Source: Pinus tabuliformis
Lineage: Eukaryota; Streptophyta; Pinopsida; Pinales; Pinaceae
NCBI GenBank assembly: GCA_031772625.1
Contig: CM062816.1
Span: forward strand, 635,622,352-635,686,351
Length of the DNA: 64,000 bases
Reading direction: 5' to 3'
Shown here: positions 1 through 11,030 of the stretch, in pieces
Position numbering within the stretch: the first letter of the stretch is position 1
Layout of the letters: each line of letters begins with the position of its first letter
Position numbers and translations under genes: made by a program
The notes under the pieces: generated by a model
Seen by the model: only the letters and a program-made list of their open reading frames with translations
The model's database searches: none
Told to the model about the DNA's origin: nothing

Positions 1-988
1 TGATGGCACATAGCTCCCTGGATTAATGCATTCCCCTCCCTCGAGGAATAAAAGTAAATCAACTGTACTTATTATTGATGCATCCATATCAAGTCAATAC
101 AAAATAACCATGAAAGGAATCCGATGCTACTATACCTTGAACCTTAATGTTTCCAATAGTTTTCTTTGTCTTAGGGGCAATTCCTTCCAGGGCAACATCT
201 GCAGAATCATTTCTCAATAGTTATTCCTCTGGTTTATTTTTTGTAGTCTATACAAGTTGTAGACATTTCAATTTACACAATTACTTAATAATATGGAGAG
301 TATTACCTTCATTGTGAAAGAATTTGCATTTTCTGAACTACCCAAAGGCATTATGCAAAAACAATGCACTCATTATGAAGGAATTCAGGAGCTTCCATGC
401 GACCACTAGCCCATGGCCAGAGACAAAGATGCACATAGGCCTCATAGGCAATGACGGCTTGCCAGGCTCCCTGCCCACTACACTGAATAATTGCAAGCGT
501 ATTATTGTCAAAATGCATAGCAGATGAGAAATAAAATCTATCCGATAAATAATTATTGATCGACATTAACATGAGAAACAAATCTTAAGACATTCTGGCC
601 ACGGACCAGCTACAATCATGACAGCTGGCTCATGCCCAAAAACAAAGGTGCACACATCCCCCATAGACAATAAGGGCTCGCCCACTACACTCAATGAATT
701 GCAAGCACATTCAGGTCAAGATCCAAAGCAGATGAGAAGTACATTCTATCTGATAATGAATTACTGATCCACATTAACGTGAAAAATGAATCTTAAGGCA
801 TCTTGATTTTTTCTTTTTATATATCAACACACACAAGAACTGTGAAAGGAAAATCATTCATATTGATCAATATTCACTGGTATATGAACAATAATTCCAT
901 CAAATATTATCACAAAGTACTCAAATAAGAAGATTTCAACAATATTCTACAGTCGAGATACAGGAATTCAACTAATAGCTATACTTAC
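1..988. other. Spacer without a recognised gene
   Basis: I see no convincing coding region here. On the minus strand around 130-225 there is a short open stretch that looks mildly protein-like, but it has no supporting splice structure or known motif. The one clear structure is an imperfect direct duplication at 405-804, listed separately. The NAC-like exon that follows on the minus strand would read toward this region, yet I did not find the expected NAC subdomain E or a C-terminal exon in it. Confidence 0.5.
405..804. repeat. Imperfect direct duplication, about 190 bp x 2
   Basis: Copy 1 (about 405-598) and copy 2 (about 620-804) share ordered blocks: a motif around 422 and 641, the string cccactacact, a block ending in gcagatgagaa, then attgatc-gacattaac, and aatcttaag at 581 and 789. 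Copy 2 lacks about 11 bases in the middle. This is a local tandem duplication with much divergence. No coding function is visible in either copy. Confidence 0.75.
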
Positions 989-1290
989 TCTCAAAGAACC
1001 CTTCTTGTTAGGAAGACTGCTAGGTCTGGCTCCACTATCAGCAAGTTGATATTCATGCATGATCCAGTTGTTTTTTATCCTTTTGGGTTGTCTTCCTCTA
1101 TAGAACACCAGGGCCTTCTTCACTCCCACCTTCTATGTACCTACTGATGTAGATGTTAATATAGGCTCGTCCATTCAAGTAGCTTTCCAGTACCGAGATG
1201 TTGTAGCTCTATTAGGTCTAGCCTCGTTGGGGTATTTCCTGTACCTTGGGCTGAAACAATACCATTCTTACTCTCCAAAAGTTTCCTTCT
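989..1290 (-). pseudogene. NAC transcription factor, middle exon (broken)
   Basis: The minus strand encodes 100 codons in one frame that match NAC DNA-binding subdomains C to D. The landmarks in order are [39 protein letters not shown] and [15 protein letters not shown] proteins are plant-specific transcription factors acting in the nucleus. The exon is bounded by an acceptor (tatgtgcag before 1290) and a donor (GTAAGT at 988-983), close to where NAC genes usually carry their first two introns. Three in-frame stops break it: one just before EWYCF, TGA after RYWKAT, and TAG before KVGVKK. I found neither the first exon (the LPPGFRFHPT region) upstream nor the last one downstream within a few kb. 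It is most likely an old genomic duplicate, because introns rather than processed ends flank it. Identification as NAC is firm; the parent gene is unknown. Confidence 0.9.
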
Positions 1291-2160
1291 CTGCACATAA
1301 TTTAGATACCCAAAAACTCCAATTTCAGGATCAATACGTGCTTCAGCTGAACTTCTTGATTATTTTAAAGTTGTATTTTTTTAAATTCAAATGAAGATAA
1401 GTTATTGTACTAAACCTAACAGATGAAAAATCAATGCTTAATATTGTCAAATTGCAATGTTTTTTTTCAGGATTTCAAGAATTATTGGAGCATGCGGCTA
1501 TCAGCTTACCTATGTAATGACAATCCATGCTTGGTTTCCCATGACTTGATGAGCAAGAATCGATCCCTGGACCTGATGACAGTGGCATCGCGCAGAGCTT
1601 TAGAGCATATTTGTCCCTCCATGCCCTCGAGATCTCAAAATAATAACAAACATATGTAAATTGAAAGGCACCTTTGGCTTTAGTCCTTCCTCCACACTAA
1701 AAACATACGCATGGGCATAGCAGAGGAGAGAAGAAAAGCATAGTGTGAGACACATGATGGCGGATAATAGTTGGGCTCAGCTTTGACCTCTGTGTAATGT
1801 GTTCTCTTCATTCAATTCCAATTAATTACTTTATCAATTATGTTCCAAATGGCGATTGAAATTCCATTTTCTGGTCTTCTAGTTCATGCCCTTCCTCCAC
1901 ATGTGCTTCGGTTGAACTTTTTGATTATTTTAAAATTGTATTTTTCAAAATTGAAATCGAATCACCACAGTTTAAACATCTCTTTTTCATATAGTGTTTT
2001 TTCAAGCTTATTGGATAAAAAAAAATTAAAAAGTGTAAATATTGTGAAGCCGCTATTACAATGACCACCACAAAAAATTAATAACCGTCCCAAACTTTTG
2101 ACTGGACAGGTAGAACAAACTTCAAATTCCATGCTTGGGCCCTAACATTGTCATTTTACA
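1291..2160. other. Spacer with a short dispersed repeat
   Basis: No gene is recognised. A segment of about 65 bases at 1336-1402 (containing cttgattattttaaa) returns at about 1900-1966. A second short string, tgaagataagttattgta, occurs at 1391 and again at 2358. These suggest that parts of the spacer were copied locally. I searched the minus strand for a NAC first exon and did not find one. Confidence 0.45.
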
Positions 2161-2310
2161 TTTTAGAATGCGCGCTCTGTGCAGAAATTTTGTTTTTGGT
2201 TTTACAATGTGCACTTCCTGCATAAAGTTTTATAGTTTTACAATGCTCACTCGCAGGATGAAGTTTTGTGGTTTTAGAGTGCTCAATTTCCACATAAAAT
2301 ATGGTTTCCA
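2161..2310. repeat. Tandem repeat, four units of 36-39 bp
   Basis: Units begin with ttttagaatg or ttttacaatg at 2161, 2200, 2236 and 2272. Each continues with a variable tgc-rich part and a segment like ataaagttttatag. The units differ by several substitutions, so the array is old. It stands alone, about 580 bases upstream of LINE A. Confidence 0.75.
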
Positions 2311-2890
2311 GGTGTTAGTGTGAGAGATACTCAATGAATACATTAACCTCTTTTTCAATGAAGATAAGTTATTGTAGCATTTTCCACTAATCAATGCCAA
2401 TGGCATGTCTGTGTTTATTTCAAAATACTTTAATGTATCTAACATCATCTTACAATATAATATGAAAGATAACCAATCAATTATAACAAACCATAGTAGC
2501 TAGATTCTTTTAATGTCTTAAAAAAAACCAATGGACGCAGCTTTGTGATAGAAAAATGGCATTGCCACAGTAATATAAATCATAGCAAATGCTTTTAGGA
2601 ATCGGATCATGATGGGGACCCTGCAGCACGATAGTGATGGAGAATACGGATGAAGGTACGTGGAGCGCGATCTTTGCAGCAGGTGGTAGGCACAAGTACT
2701 TCCTCGTCGACTGGTTTTTGGATTGGGGTTAGCTCACTTTTCCCATTTCCTTCAGGCCTGCAGTGTGTTCTTTTTACTGCAGTTTCCTATTCTAGTTGAC
2801 CTTGTTGAGACTCTCTCTTAGGGTTATCTCCCTTGCTTCCACCTTTCGTTGTCGGTTACTACTAGCTGGCCTTTGCGGTTTACGACAACT

Positions 2891-4650
2891 ATGCACCTTG
2901 AGTTAGTAGATTACTTGAAGGATCCCCTGTCGGAAGGCTTTGTTTGGACTACTCCACAAATAGCTATGGCAAACCACTCTCCATTCACCTGTGAGGTAAA
3001 TGAAACCATCGCTGATTTTCCTCCGATCTCTGGGCTATTTGTTTATCCAGTCATTCTACTGGACTTTCCCCCTACCTGGCCATCCCTTTCCTCCCCATCA
3101 GTCTCTCTGTCCTCGCTAGGGTTTGCATCTGGCTGTCTAAACCCTAATCCCCTGGAATCCTGGACCAACCCTCCCTATTTTCCCATTTCTGGTGGTCCTT
3201 CATCTGTTCCTTCTATGTCAGCTCGATTGCCACTAGCCTTGTAGCATCTGCCTCAGGATCTTGCCCCTCCCCCTGTTATTCCCTCCCTCCCCCCTCTCCC
3301 TGTTGCCACCCCTTCTCCTGCCTCCCCCCCTGGTTCTCCATCTAGGCTTAAGCCTGAGGTTAGGGCATATGAGGAGGAACGACCCAGGAAGAAGATTAAG
3401 TGTTTTAGATCGAAGTTCGATGATGCCATCCTTCGGTTGGAAGAAGACAATCAACTGGCAAAGTCTATGGATACTGTAGATCGAGTATTAGTTGGTAGGA
3501 TTCGAGGATAGAACTACTCAACAGAAAGACTTAAAGCATGGGTTTCTGAAGTTTGGGGCCATAGACTTGCCGATCTACCCACCGTACAGACTTTCATGTG
3601 TGGGTGGTTTTCTCTTAGGTTTGCGCGGCTGGATCACACCAACTAGGTGCTCTCTTCCTATTGGCATTTTGGTAATGCCCCAACTTACCTGAAAAGATGG
3701 TCGCCACTTTTTGATCCTGATTCGGAATAGCTCAGGATAGAGCCTATCTGGGTCAGGCTACCTAGCCCCCACCCCCCAATTTTTGGTTGGAAGAAAGCCT
3801 CGAGAGGATTGGGAATGCTCTTGATTCGTACATGGATTCAGACAAATCCTACCTTGTCATGGGTAAAATGTCTTATGCTAGAATCCTGGTGCACATGGAT
3901 ACTCATGGGGGTCTGCAGGAATTCATAACTATCCAATGGAGTAACCTTACTAGGAAGCAGATCTTGGATTACGAGGGGGTACCCTATAGATGTCGGCATT
4001 GTCATAAGTTTGGTCATATTTTTTGAGACTGCCCTCTCAACCATAACAGAGACCAAGTTCAAAGGGTTCATGAGCAACACATCCAGGCACCCCTGGCTTC
4101 CACCACGGAAGAGCAGCCAATGGAGGAACAACCATCTCATGAGGTGGCCGAGATGAGTGTCGTTGCAGATCCAGGTCCCAATAAGAAGCAAGGGAATACT
4201 CCACCCAGACCACCCTCTCCGTTGTTGACGCGAGCTCGAGCGGCTTGTAGGGAGGCTCTCACTGCGGGTACGGTTCCCTCTTCCTCACTCGTTGTTAATT
4301 ATGTTTTTGATGATATTTTGTCTTCTGCATTGCATTCGTAAGGTCCTTCCCCCCCCTTGTGGATGCCTCAGTGTGTTCCCCTTCCCCTTTTATTCCCTCT
4401 TCTCCTCTCCCTCCCCCCTCTTTCCCTCCCCTCCCCTCGTTGCACTACCCTATTGTGGCCTCCCCCTCCCAGGGTTCTCCCCTTCGACCCTCCCTCCTAG
4501 TTTACCTTCCCCTTCCTTCCCTAGGGCTCTCTCCTAATAAGGACAATCGTTACCCAACGCGATCCAAATTCTGCTCACTCGGAAAGGATGCTATTGGTTT
4601 TGGGTCTATCTCCTTTCCCCTTCTCCTAAAACTCCCCCGTGGCTAGCCAT
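2891..4650 (+). pseudogene. LINE A ORF1 (nucleic-acid-binding protein), broken
   Basis: ORF1 products of plant L1 elements bind element RNA and form the ribonucleoprotein. Around 3340-3790, read across frames, there is a DUF4283-like stretch with landmarks LKAWVSEVWG, LFDPDSE and IEPIWVRLP. After a frame change near 3780 the frame from 3787 carries YARILVHMD and then a zinc knuckle of CX2CX4HX4C form near 3995-4035. The knuckle is interrupted by TGA directly before its last cysteine. The flanks at 3250-3340 and 4340-4545 are unusually rich in C and T and would encode proline- and serine-rich tails. The start is uncertain; 2891 is the first ATG of the leading open frame. Assignment rests on order, the knuckle and the adjoining ORF2. 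Confidence 0.75.
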
Positions 4651-4759
4651 CCAACCTCTCCAAGGCCAGGCATAGGGCGGGAGCCAAGATTGTATCTCGA
4701 AGACAAGCACAAATTCCCTAGGGTCTTATAGATGAAGGCGCGCCATCCCCTCCCCCTCC

Positions 4760-5444
4760 ATGAACATCTTGTCCTTCAATTGCAGGGGGTTGGCTAGCCT
4801 AGGGAAAAAACTAGCCCTCAGGAACCTGTTTCATTCGGAATCTATGGACATCATATTCTTGTAAGAAACCCATGGATCCAACTGCACCATCTCCCCCCTC
4901 CTGGAATTCTGGCTCCCAGGTTGGACTTTCTTTTCTCTGGATGTGATAGGCCGCTCTAGTGGTTTATCTGTGGTTTTCTACAATCGATCCATTAGGATGC
5001 TCAACATCTACGGGGGTGTGGTACTTAGGTATTGATATCTTCTCATGAGCCCTAGACTAAAATTTAAGGATTTTTAACATATATCGGCCTTGCTAGGACC
5101 AAGAGGTTTTTTAGCGCAATCTATTGTCATCCTTTACTTTTCAAGAAGACTTCTTGATCCTCATTGGAAACCTTAATTTCTCAATGGGGTTTGTGGAGTC
5201 TTGGGGTCCTAACGCCCAGGCGGACTCCTTGACTATATTTTTCGAAGACTTGTTGGACTCTCACAATGTGGTAGACATCCCCTCGGCTAAGCTCCAGCCT
5301 ACTAGGAGGAATAAAAGAACTGTAGAGGCCAGCCTAGCCAGGCGCCTGGATCGCTTCCTTATTAGAGAAGCCCTTGTTAATCGAGGCTATTAGATCAGGC
5401 AGTGGATAGGCTCGAGAGGAGTCTCTAATCATAGGCGTATCTAT
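4760..5444 (+). pseudogene. LINE A ORF2, endonuclease domain (broken)
   Basis: ORF2 opens at ATG 4760 with MNILSFNCRGL, the usual start of the apurinic/apyrimidinic-type endonuclease of plant L1 elements, which nicks the target DNA. An ETHGS motif containing the catalytic glutamate follows at about 4867, directly after a stop. The open part at 5124-5393 holds the later landmarks FSMGFVESWG and LARRLDRFLI. Stops and frame changes near 4863, 5035 and 5390 break it. The first methionine is a confident start because it matches the family's N-terminus exactly. The domain runs directly on into the linker before the reverse transcriptase. Confidence 0.85.
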
Positions 5445-7130
5445 ATGGAGCTATCTGACATCCATGAGAAGCCCAAAGCCCCCTTTAAATTCAACTCTAC
5501 TTGGCTAAGGGATGTTGGCTACCTTAAGGTAGTCAGTGAGTATTGGAAGGCTCACCCGGTGGATTCAGAAGGGCTCATAGTGGAAGGATTTGCCCGCAAC
5601 TTATATGAACTGAAGAAGGTATCTATTGAATGGGCCAGGAGGAAAAAGTAGTAGGATGAACAAGACCTCAAATTAGCTGGGGAAGGCATTGCAAAAATGG
5701 AGGATAATTCGGAGGGGATTCTCATCTCGCAGGAACAAAAGGATAAGCTTGTAGATCTACTCCACAAAAGGGCTTTGATTTTGAAGGATAGGGAAGAAGG
5801 TTGGAGACTTCATAGCCAAGCTATCTGGCTCAAAGAGGGTGATGATAACACAAAGTTCTTTGATAGACAGGCTAATGGGAGAAAGGTAATTAATACCATC
5901 TAGGAACTTAAGAGGGAGGATGGTTCTTCTGTTAACACTTTTAGAAGGCTCGCTTCTTTATTTACCGCTCATTTCAGGGGGCTTTACAAGGGGCCTCCTC
6001 ATGCCACTATGAGGGAGATTATGTGCATTGCCCAGATATTTCCTAGGTTCGTCAATGAGGAAGCAGGATTGGAGCTATCTAAGGAAGTCAGCATGGGAGA
6101 ACTTGATGCAACTCTGAAATGGTTGAAAAAGGATAAGAGCCCTGGCCCAGATGGTTGGACTATTGAGTTTTACTCTGCTTTCTTCGACATTTTGGGAGTA
6201 GATCTATTGAAATTGATTGAAGAATGCAGGCAGAGAGGTCGAATGTGGGAGAGCTTCAACTCCACTTTTATTGCCCTTATCCCTAAAGTGGACAAACCTA
6301 ACTCCTTTGATGATTTCACCCCATATCCCTCTGTAACTACATCTATAAGATCATTGCTGAAATCGTAGCTAATCGCCTCAAGCATGTACTCTCTACCCAC
6401 ATTTCTCCCAAACATTTTTCCTTTCTCCAAAATCATCAAATTCACGAAGCCGTCAGAACCGCACAAGAGCTTGTCCATTCTGTTCTGACACACAACTTGA
6501 AAGGCATGATCCTGAAAATTGACCTATCCAAAGCCTTTGACAAGGTCAACTGGCTCTATCTTCACATGCTACTGACCCATCTAGGTTTCCCCTTATCTTT
6601 CATCAAATGGAGTTTTTGTTGCATATCGAATGTTTCCTTTATTGATAAATGGTTTTGTCTCCCCCTTGTTTCATGTGGAAAGGGGTCTGAGGGAAGGATG
6701 TCGTCTTTCACCTCTGCTGGTCCTCCTTATCATGGAAGGGCTTAGTCAAATTATTGGAGAGGAATGCAGACTAGGGCATATAAGGGAAATTAAAATCATT
6801 GATGAAAGTACTTTCATCCACTTATTGTTTGTTTATGATCTATTGATCCTCCTTAACGGTGATATTGGGGACACTTCCGCTTTCTCTCGTGTCCTCAGTA
6901 TATTCCTTAAGGCCACGGGCATGGTCATAAACAAATAAAAATCCACTATAACTACCACTGGCTATTCTCGATATGAGGTTCAATTTTTCCTAAGGAGATT
7001 TTCTTTTGTTATGGTACAATAGGAGGAGGGCCTCAAATATCTAGGGTACAGACTCAAACCTTGCGATTACAGGATTGTCGATTGGACATGGTTGATTTCG
7101 AAGGTAGAGAAGAGGCTAAATATTTTGTAC
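5445..7130 (+). pseudogene. LINE A ORF2, reverse transcriptase domain (broken)
   Basis: This stretch has the linker typical of the family (FKFNSTWLRDVGYL, EGDDNTKFFDR) and then reverse transcriptase blocks. The blocks are LKWLKKDKSPGPDGW at about 6117-6161, NSTFIALIPKVD at 6260, ILKIDLSKAFDKVNW at 6507 (first catalytic Asp), ERGLREGCRLSPLL at about 6675, and LLFVYDLLILL at 6824. In the last block the catalytic FVDD signature has become FVYD, so one active-site aspartate is lost. Frameshifts occur near 6330 and between 6600 and 6700. The enzyme would copy element RNA at the nicked target; this copy cannot. Confidence 0.9.
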
Positions 7131-8140
7131 CATAAATATTTATGAGGGGCAGGGAGACTGGTAGTCATAAAGGCCATCTTAGAAGCCACTCCGATGTATT
7201 GGATGATTTTTGCACGGATTCCCAGGGGAATTCTATCACGCCTACAAAATTTGTGTTGTAGGTTTTTGTGGAAAGGGAACCAACCTAGGAGAATATTTGC
7301 ATGGACGAGCTGGGACTCTCTGTCTTTACCTAAGCACTGGGGTGGATGGGGCATCAAGAGACTTGGACCTTTCTCACAAGCATTGGCCTCCAAACTTGGG
7401 TGGCAACTGTTAAAAAACAATAGCCTTTGGAAGAAAGTTGCTACATCTAAATACATCCATCCAGCCAGCGTCCTTGATTGGATTAGATAAGATATCCAGT
7501 AGAATGACATCTCTATAATATGGAAGGTGGTTTAAAAATCGAAGGAGCTTATTCGCAGTCGATTAACATGGAGAATTAGATCAAGGGCTAAGATCCATAT
7601 AGGCTTAGACCCCTGGCTGGGCTGCGGAAATGCTCATACTCTCTCAAACGACTTGAAAGGACACTTGCAGGAAAATGGTGTTATGCATATCAACTAGATA
7701 GCAGATGGGGCACACTCCACTATCTTACATCAAGCATGGAAATCTGCAATTACTCTGAACATACCTGAATGTTTGGCACAGGAATGGAACAACTACACCA
7801 ATACATTATCAGAATCTCACATTAGGATTACTAATGGGGAGGAGGAGCTTATATGGGCACATGCTAAACACGGATCATATACCCCCAAGGATGCTTACCT
7901 AGTACTGTTGGAAGGACATAATCCACCAGATCTGGCTCCATGGTGGAAACACCTATGGAAGCTGAAGGCACCTCCCTGGTCAAAAATACTCATGTGGTCT
8001 ATACTACACATAAAAATCCCAACCGAGGCCCACTTGATGAGAAGATCATATGGAGGACAGTTTTGGTGCCATCTCTGTAGAAGCGAAAATGAAGATGCTA
8101 AACACCTCATTCTTCACTGTCCACTCACACAACAGCCCTA
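7131..8140 (+). pseudogene. LINE A ORF2, C-terminal and zinc-binding region (broken)
   Basis: The conserved stretch after the reverse transcriptase of plant L1 elements is visible at 7194-7490, with PKHWGGWGIKRLG and LASKLGW. At 7773-8141 the zinc-binding region usually called zf-RVT follows: DAYLVLL, WKHLWKLKAPPWSKILMW, then a CHLC...H...C pattern (WCHLCRSENEDAKHLILHC). The cysteines and histidine of that cluster are all present. Between the two lies a poorly preserved part with stops near 7490, 7530 and 7695. Its role in the element is thought to be nucleic-acid binding. Confidence 0.8.
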
Positions 8141-8319
8141 GAACAAAACTAAAAAATGTACCACTTCTTATTAGCTGGGCCATTTGGATTGCCACGAACC
8201 AAGCCATTTTTTTACAGAGACCCCCGCATTGGCCTTCTATCTCTTCAAGGATTTTAGCTGATTATAACTCCATCCCTAACGAGTAGGAGCCTCAGAATCA
8301 TAGGAACATTATCCCTGAA

Positions 8320-8802
8320 CCCATTGATCATTCCCACCCTTGGGCTTATTTCGACGGCTCAGCTCAAGAGAGGGGCTGTAGAGGTGGAGCTATTCTTCAC
8401 TTATATGACTCCCATGTTTACAAAATACAAATGGGTATAGGAAGGGGAACAAATAATTTTGTATAATTGGTATCAACAAAAAACATCATTCTTTTTGCAC
8501 TATCCGAAAACTGCAAATAATTACAACTATTTGGAGATTGGCAAACTATATGTAATTGGTTGAATAAATCAGCTCACTGCAATTCATACCCTCTACAACA
8601 TATATTGGATGAAGTACACAGACTTATAACACAATTTGACACCTTCTCTTGCCATCACATTTACAGCGAATGCAACACAACTGCCGATAGCCTATCCAAG
8701 GAGGCGTCGCACAGGGATGATACTAGCCTATTAATTACGGAAGAGAGGGATGGTAGCTATTACCAATATTACCATAGACCGTTCATAGAGCTGGAAACAT
8801 GA
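8320..8802 (+). pseudogene. LINE A ORF2, RNase H domain (broken)
   Basis: The last domain resembles the RNase H carried by many plant L1 elements, which degrades RNA in RNA-DNA hybrids. AYFDGSAQ near 8346 gives the first catalytic aspartate. The second position, a glutamate in NNFVEL of the related LINE B, is a TAA stop here (8464-8466). FGDWQT near 8533 supplies the third acidic residue, although a stop lies just before it, and CNTTADSLSKEA near 8670 supplies the fourth. The frame then stays open to the stop at 8800-8802. The domain is therefore inactive, although it is more complete at its 3' end than the rest of ORF2. Confidence 0.85.
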
Positions 8803-9669
8803 CAGCGTCATAGACATGACATTCTGTAATTTTGCAATTTTTTTTTATTCTGCTCATGGGTTGACCGTCAATAATATATATTTTTATACATAAAAGGTTG
8901 AAATAAAAATATTTTAACTAAGATAGATTTTTTTTTTTTTACTATTTTTTATTAATATTTATAGATATTCTATTCAAATTTCATACTAACATTAAAATAA
9001 TTATACATGTTTCTTTTTATGATAGAAATTATTCTATTATTTATATAGAATTATGAAGGAATTATATATTTCTTTTATATTAGGTTATAAAAAACATATT
9101 TCAACAAAATAAATAGTTAAAAGAATTAATTAATCATTCTCAATAAACTATCTACTTCTCTCTTATCAAATAGTATAAAGTTGCTAAGCGGCTGAGTAGC
9201 TTTATTGATATATCTATTTTGTAGCTTTACTTTATACTAGTTCATCCAATGGTAATTTTTGAATTTGTCATTTGGGGAAAAAATTAAATAAACTTTTTCA
9301 CAAACTAATCCAAATGCTCGAAAGAAGTTAAGCTAAAACAAGCAAGGAAAATCCAATCATGTTAAACAACAAGTGGTAAAATACTATACTGAAAGTCATT
9401 AAAATTCATTCATTCAAGTATGTTGTGGCATAACTCATCGAGCTTTAGTTAACTATGCTGCCATACAACTCATTCATCCATCCATTCCTAGATCCTATTA
9501 AAGTAGCAGAAATCTACGAAGTTGTCATGCAAGAACAATAAATGCACAAGTATTTTGTTATTGTAAAAGTTACTGAAAACTTAATGATGTAATACTAAAG
9601 TTCTGGAAAACATTTCATCACTCCTCACATGTGATCCATAAGGGCATGTTGACTTGCTTCACAATAGTT
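8803..9669. other. AT-rich spacer after LINE A
   Basis: The first 150 bases are T- and A-rich (a run of t near 8930-8940) and probably include the 3' untranslated region of LINE A, but I cannot fix its end. The remainder holds no open frame with a recognisable motif and no repeat that I could pair inside the window. Confidence 0.5.
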
Positions 9670-10638
9670 GGTGTGAAGGATAAGTGTTTTACTCAAAACT
9701 TCGATGACTCGAACAATTTTTCATGCATTTTCAAATATGGAACGACAACCATGATGTTTTTCACAATGTTGTATCGTTTCTTTCACCTCTTCCATTACAA
9801 TCTAATAGTATTTTCTAATAACACCATAAATAGGTAGACATATGGAAAATTACATCTCGGACAAGAAAACAAAAAAAAAAAAAAAATAATGTACAAAAAC
9901 ATGTTCACATAAACAAAAACAACTACATGGATAATGGATAACCTCTACATGACATCACCACCAGTGGTAGTTTTTCATTCAACTTGGAAGAATAGACAAA
10001 CTTCAATTTCACTTCCTGGAGTAATTTTGATTTTCATGCTTATCAGGTGTTGAGTTGCAGCTGTCATCAACTAGTAAGTTGGCAGGGCTTGGAAAAGGAA
10101 CACAACCAAAATCTCGATCTGAACATTTTTATGAACAACGCTCAGCTAATTATAAAAAATTTCCTACTTATAATGGATCAAGAAACCTATGATGTCTAGG
10201 AGTAGGAAACCTTTAGAAGGCTAAACTCATTAAAAGCATGATGCCAGAGTAGATGGTGTGAAGGATAAGTGTTCTACTCCAAGCTTCGATGGCTCCAACA
10301 ATTTTTCATGCATTTTCAAATATGGAATGAAGACCATGATGTTGTTCACAATGTGTTTGAAGGATAAGTGTTTTACTCGAAGCTTCGTTGGCTCCAACAA
10401 TTTTTCATGCATTTTCAAATATAGAATGATGACCATGATGTTGTTCACAATTTCGTATCGCTTCTTTCACCTCTTCCATTACAATCTACTAGTATTTTCT
10501 AATAACACCATGAATAGGTAGCATATCGAAGAATTACATCTCGGAAGACAAGAAAAAAAAAACCTTAAAATAATGTACAAAAACATGTTCACATAAACAA
10601 AAACAACTACATGGATAATGGATAACCTCTACATGACA
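9670..10638. repeat. Direct repeat of about 290 bp with an inner 100-bp duplication
   Basis: A block starting ggtgtgaaggataag at 9670 and ending in cctctacatgacat at about 9953 returns at 10255-10638 in the same orientation. In the second copy the first 100 bases are doubled, with a further ttgaaggataagtg at 10354, so the unit occurs three times in all. The two blocks are separated by about 300 bases of unrelated sequence. Open frames across the block are by-products of its composition, since the copies carry stops at different places. Confidence 0.85.
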
Positions 10639-10640
10639 TT

Positions 10641-10998
10641 ACTAATATTTACAAAATAGCCATATTCGAATACACATAACTAATCGTTTCAAGTGTAACT
10701 CATTATCGTCCACCCTAGCTTTCAAAAATGTCCATTCACATGTTGCTATTTTTCCACACACTACTATTAATTACAAAATATCCATATTCAAATACACATA
10801 ACTAATACTTTCAACTCTAACTCATTATCATCCACCCTTTCTTTCAACAGTGTCCATTCCCATGTCGCTATTATTCCACAAACTATTATTATCTGCAAAA
10901 TATTCATTTTCGGAATACACATAACCAACTATTCCAATTGTAACTCATTATCATCCACCCTTACTTTCAACAATGTCCATTCACATGTCCCTATTCTT
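10641..10998. repeat. Tandem repeat, three units of about 120 bp
   Basis: Units begin at about 10641, 10763 and 10882. Each contains, in order, a tacaaaata-like start, a block ending in atacacataac, then aactcattatc-tccaccct, then tgtccattc-catgt, and ends with ctatt-ttcc. The copies differ by small substitutions and short gaps. The array joins directly to the 9670-10638 repeat. I know of no coding or structural role for it. Confidence 0.85.
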
Positions 10999-11030
10999 CC
11001 CCACTCTATGCTATTCTTCCCCACTCTATG
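10991..11030. repeat. Perfect 20-bp tandem duplication
   Basis: The 20-base word ctattcttccccactctatg occurs twice without a gap at 10991-11010 and 11011-11030, at the end of the 120-bp tandem array. The exact identity points to a recent slippage or unequal event. Confidence 0.95.

Larger units (their letters stand above)
2891..8802 (+). mobile_element. LINE A, plant L1-type non-LTR retrotransposon (decayed)
   Basis: Remnants appear in the expected order for a plant L1 element: ORF1 with a DUF4283-like region and a CCHC knuckle, then ORF2 with endonuclease, reverse transcriptase, a C-terminal zinc region and an RNase H domain. Such elements copy themselves by target-primed reverse transcription in the nucleus. 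Many in-frame stops and frameshifts show it is inactive. The outer ends are not sharply defined; I give the first ORF1 ATG and the last ORF2 stop. The sequence after 8802 is T/A-rich but lacks a clean poly(A) tail. The minus-strand LINE at 60-64 kb belongs to the same family. Confidence 0.9.

Noticed and set aside
130..225. Minus-strand frame with NDSADVALEGIAPKTKKTIG-like text
   Set aside because: Short, no clear splice pair and no known motif; not enough to call an exon.
3233..3479. Pro/Leu- or Gly/Arg-rich frames on both strands
   Set aside because: They mirror the C/T-rich low-complexity part of LINE A ORF1; composition explains them.
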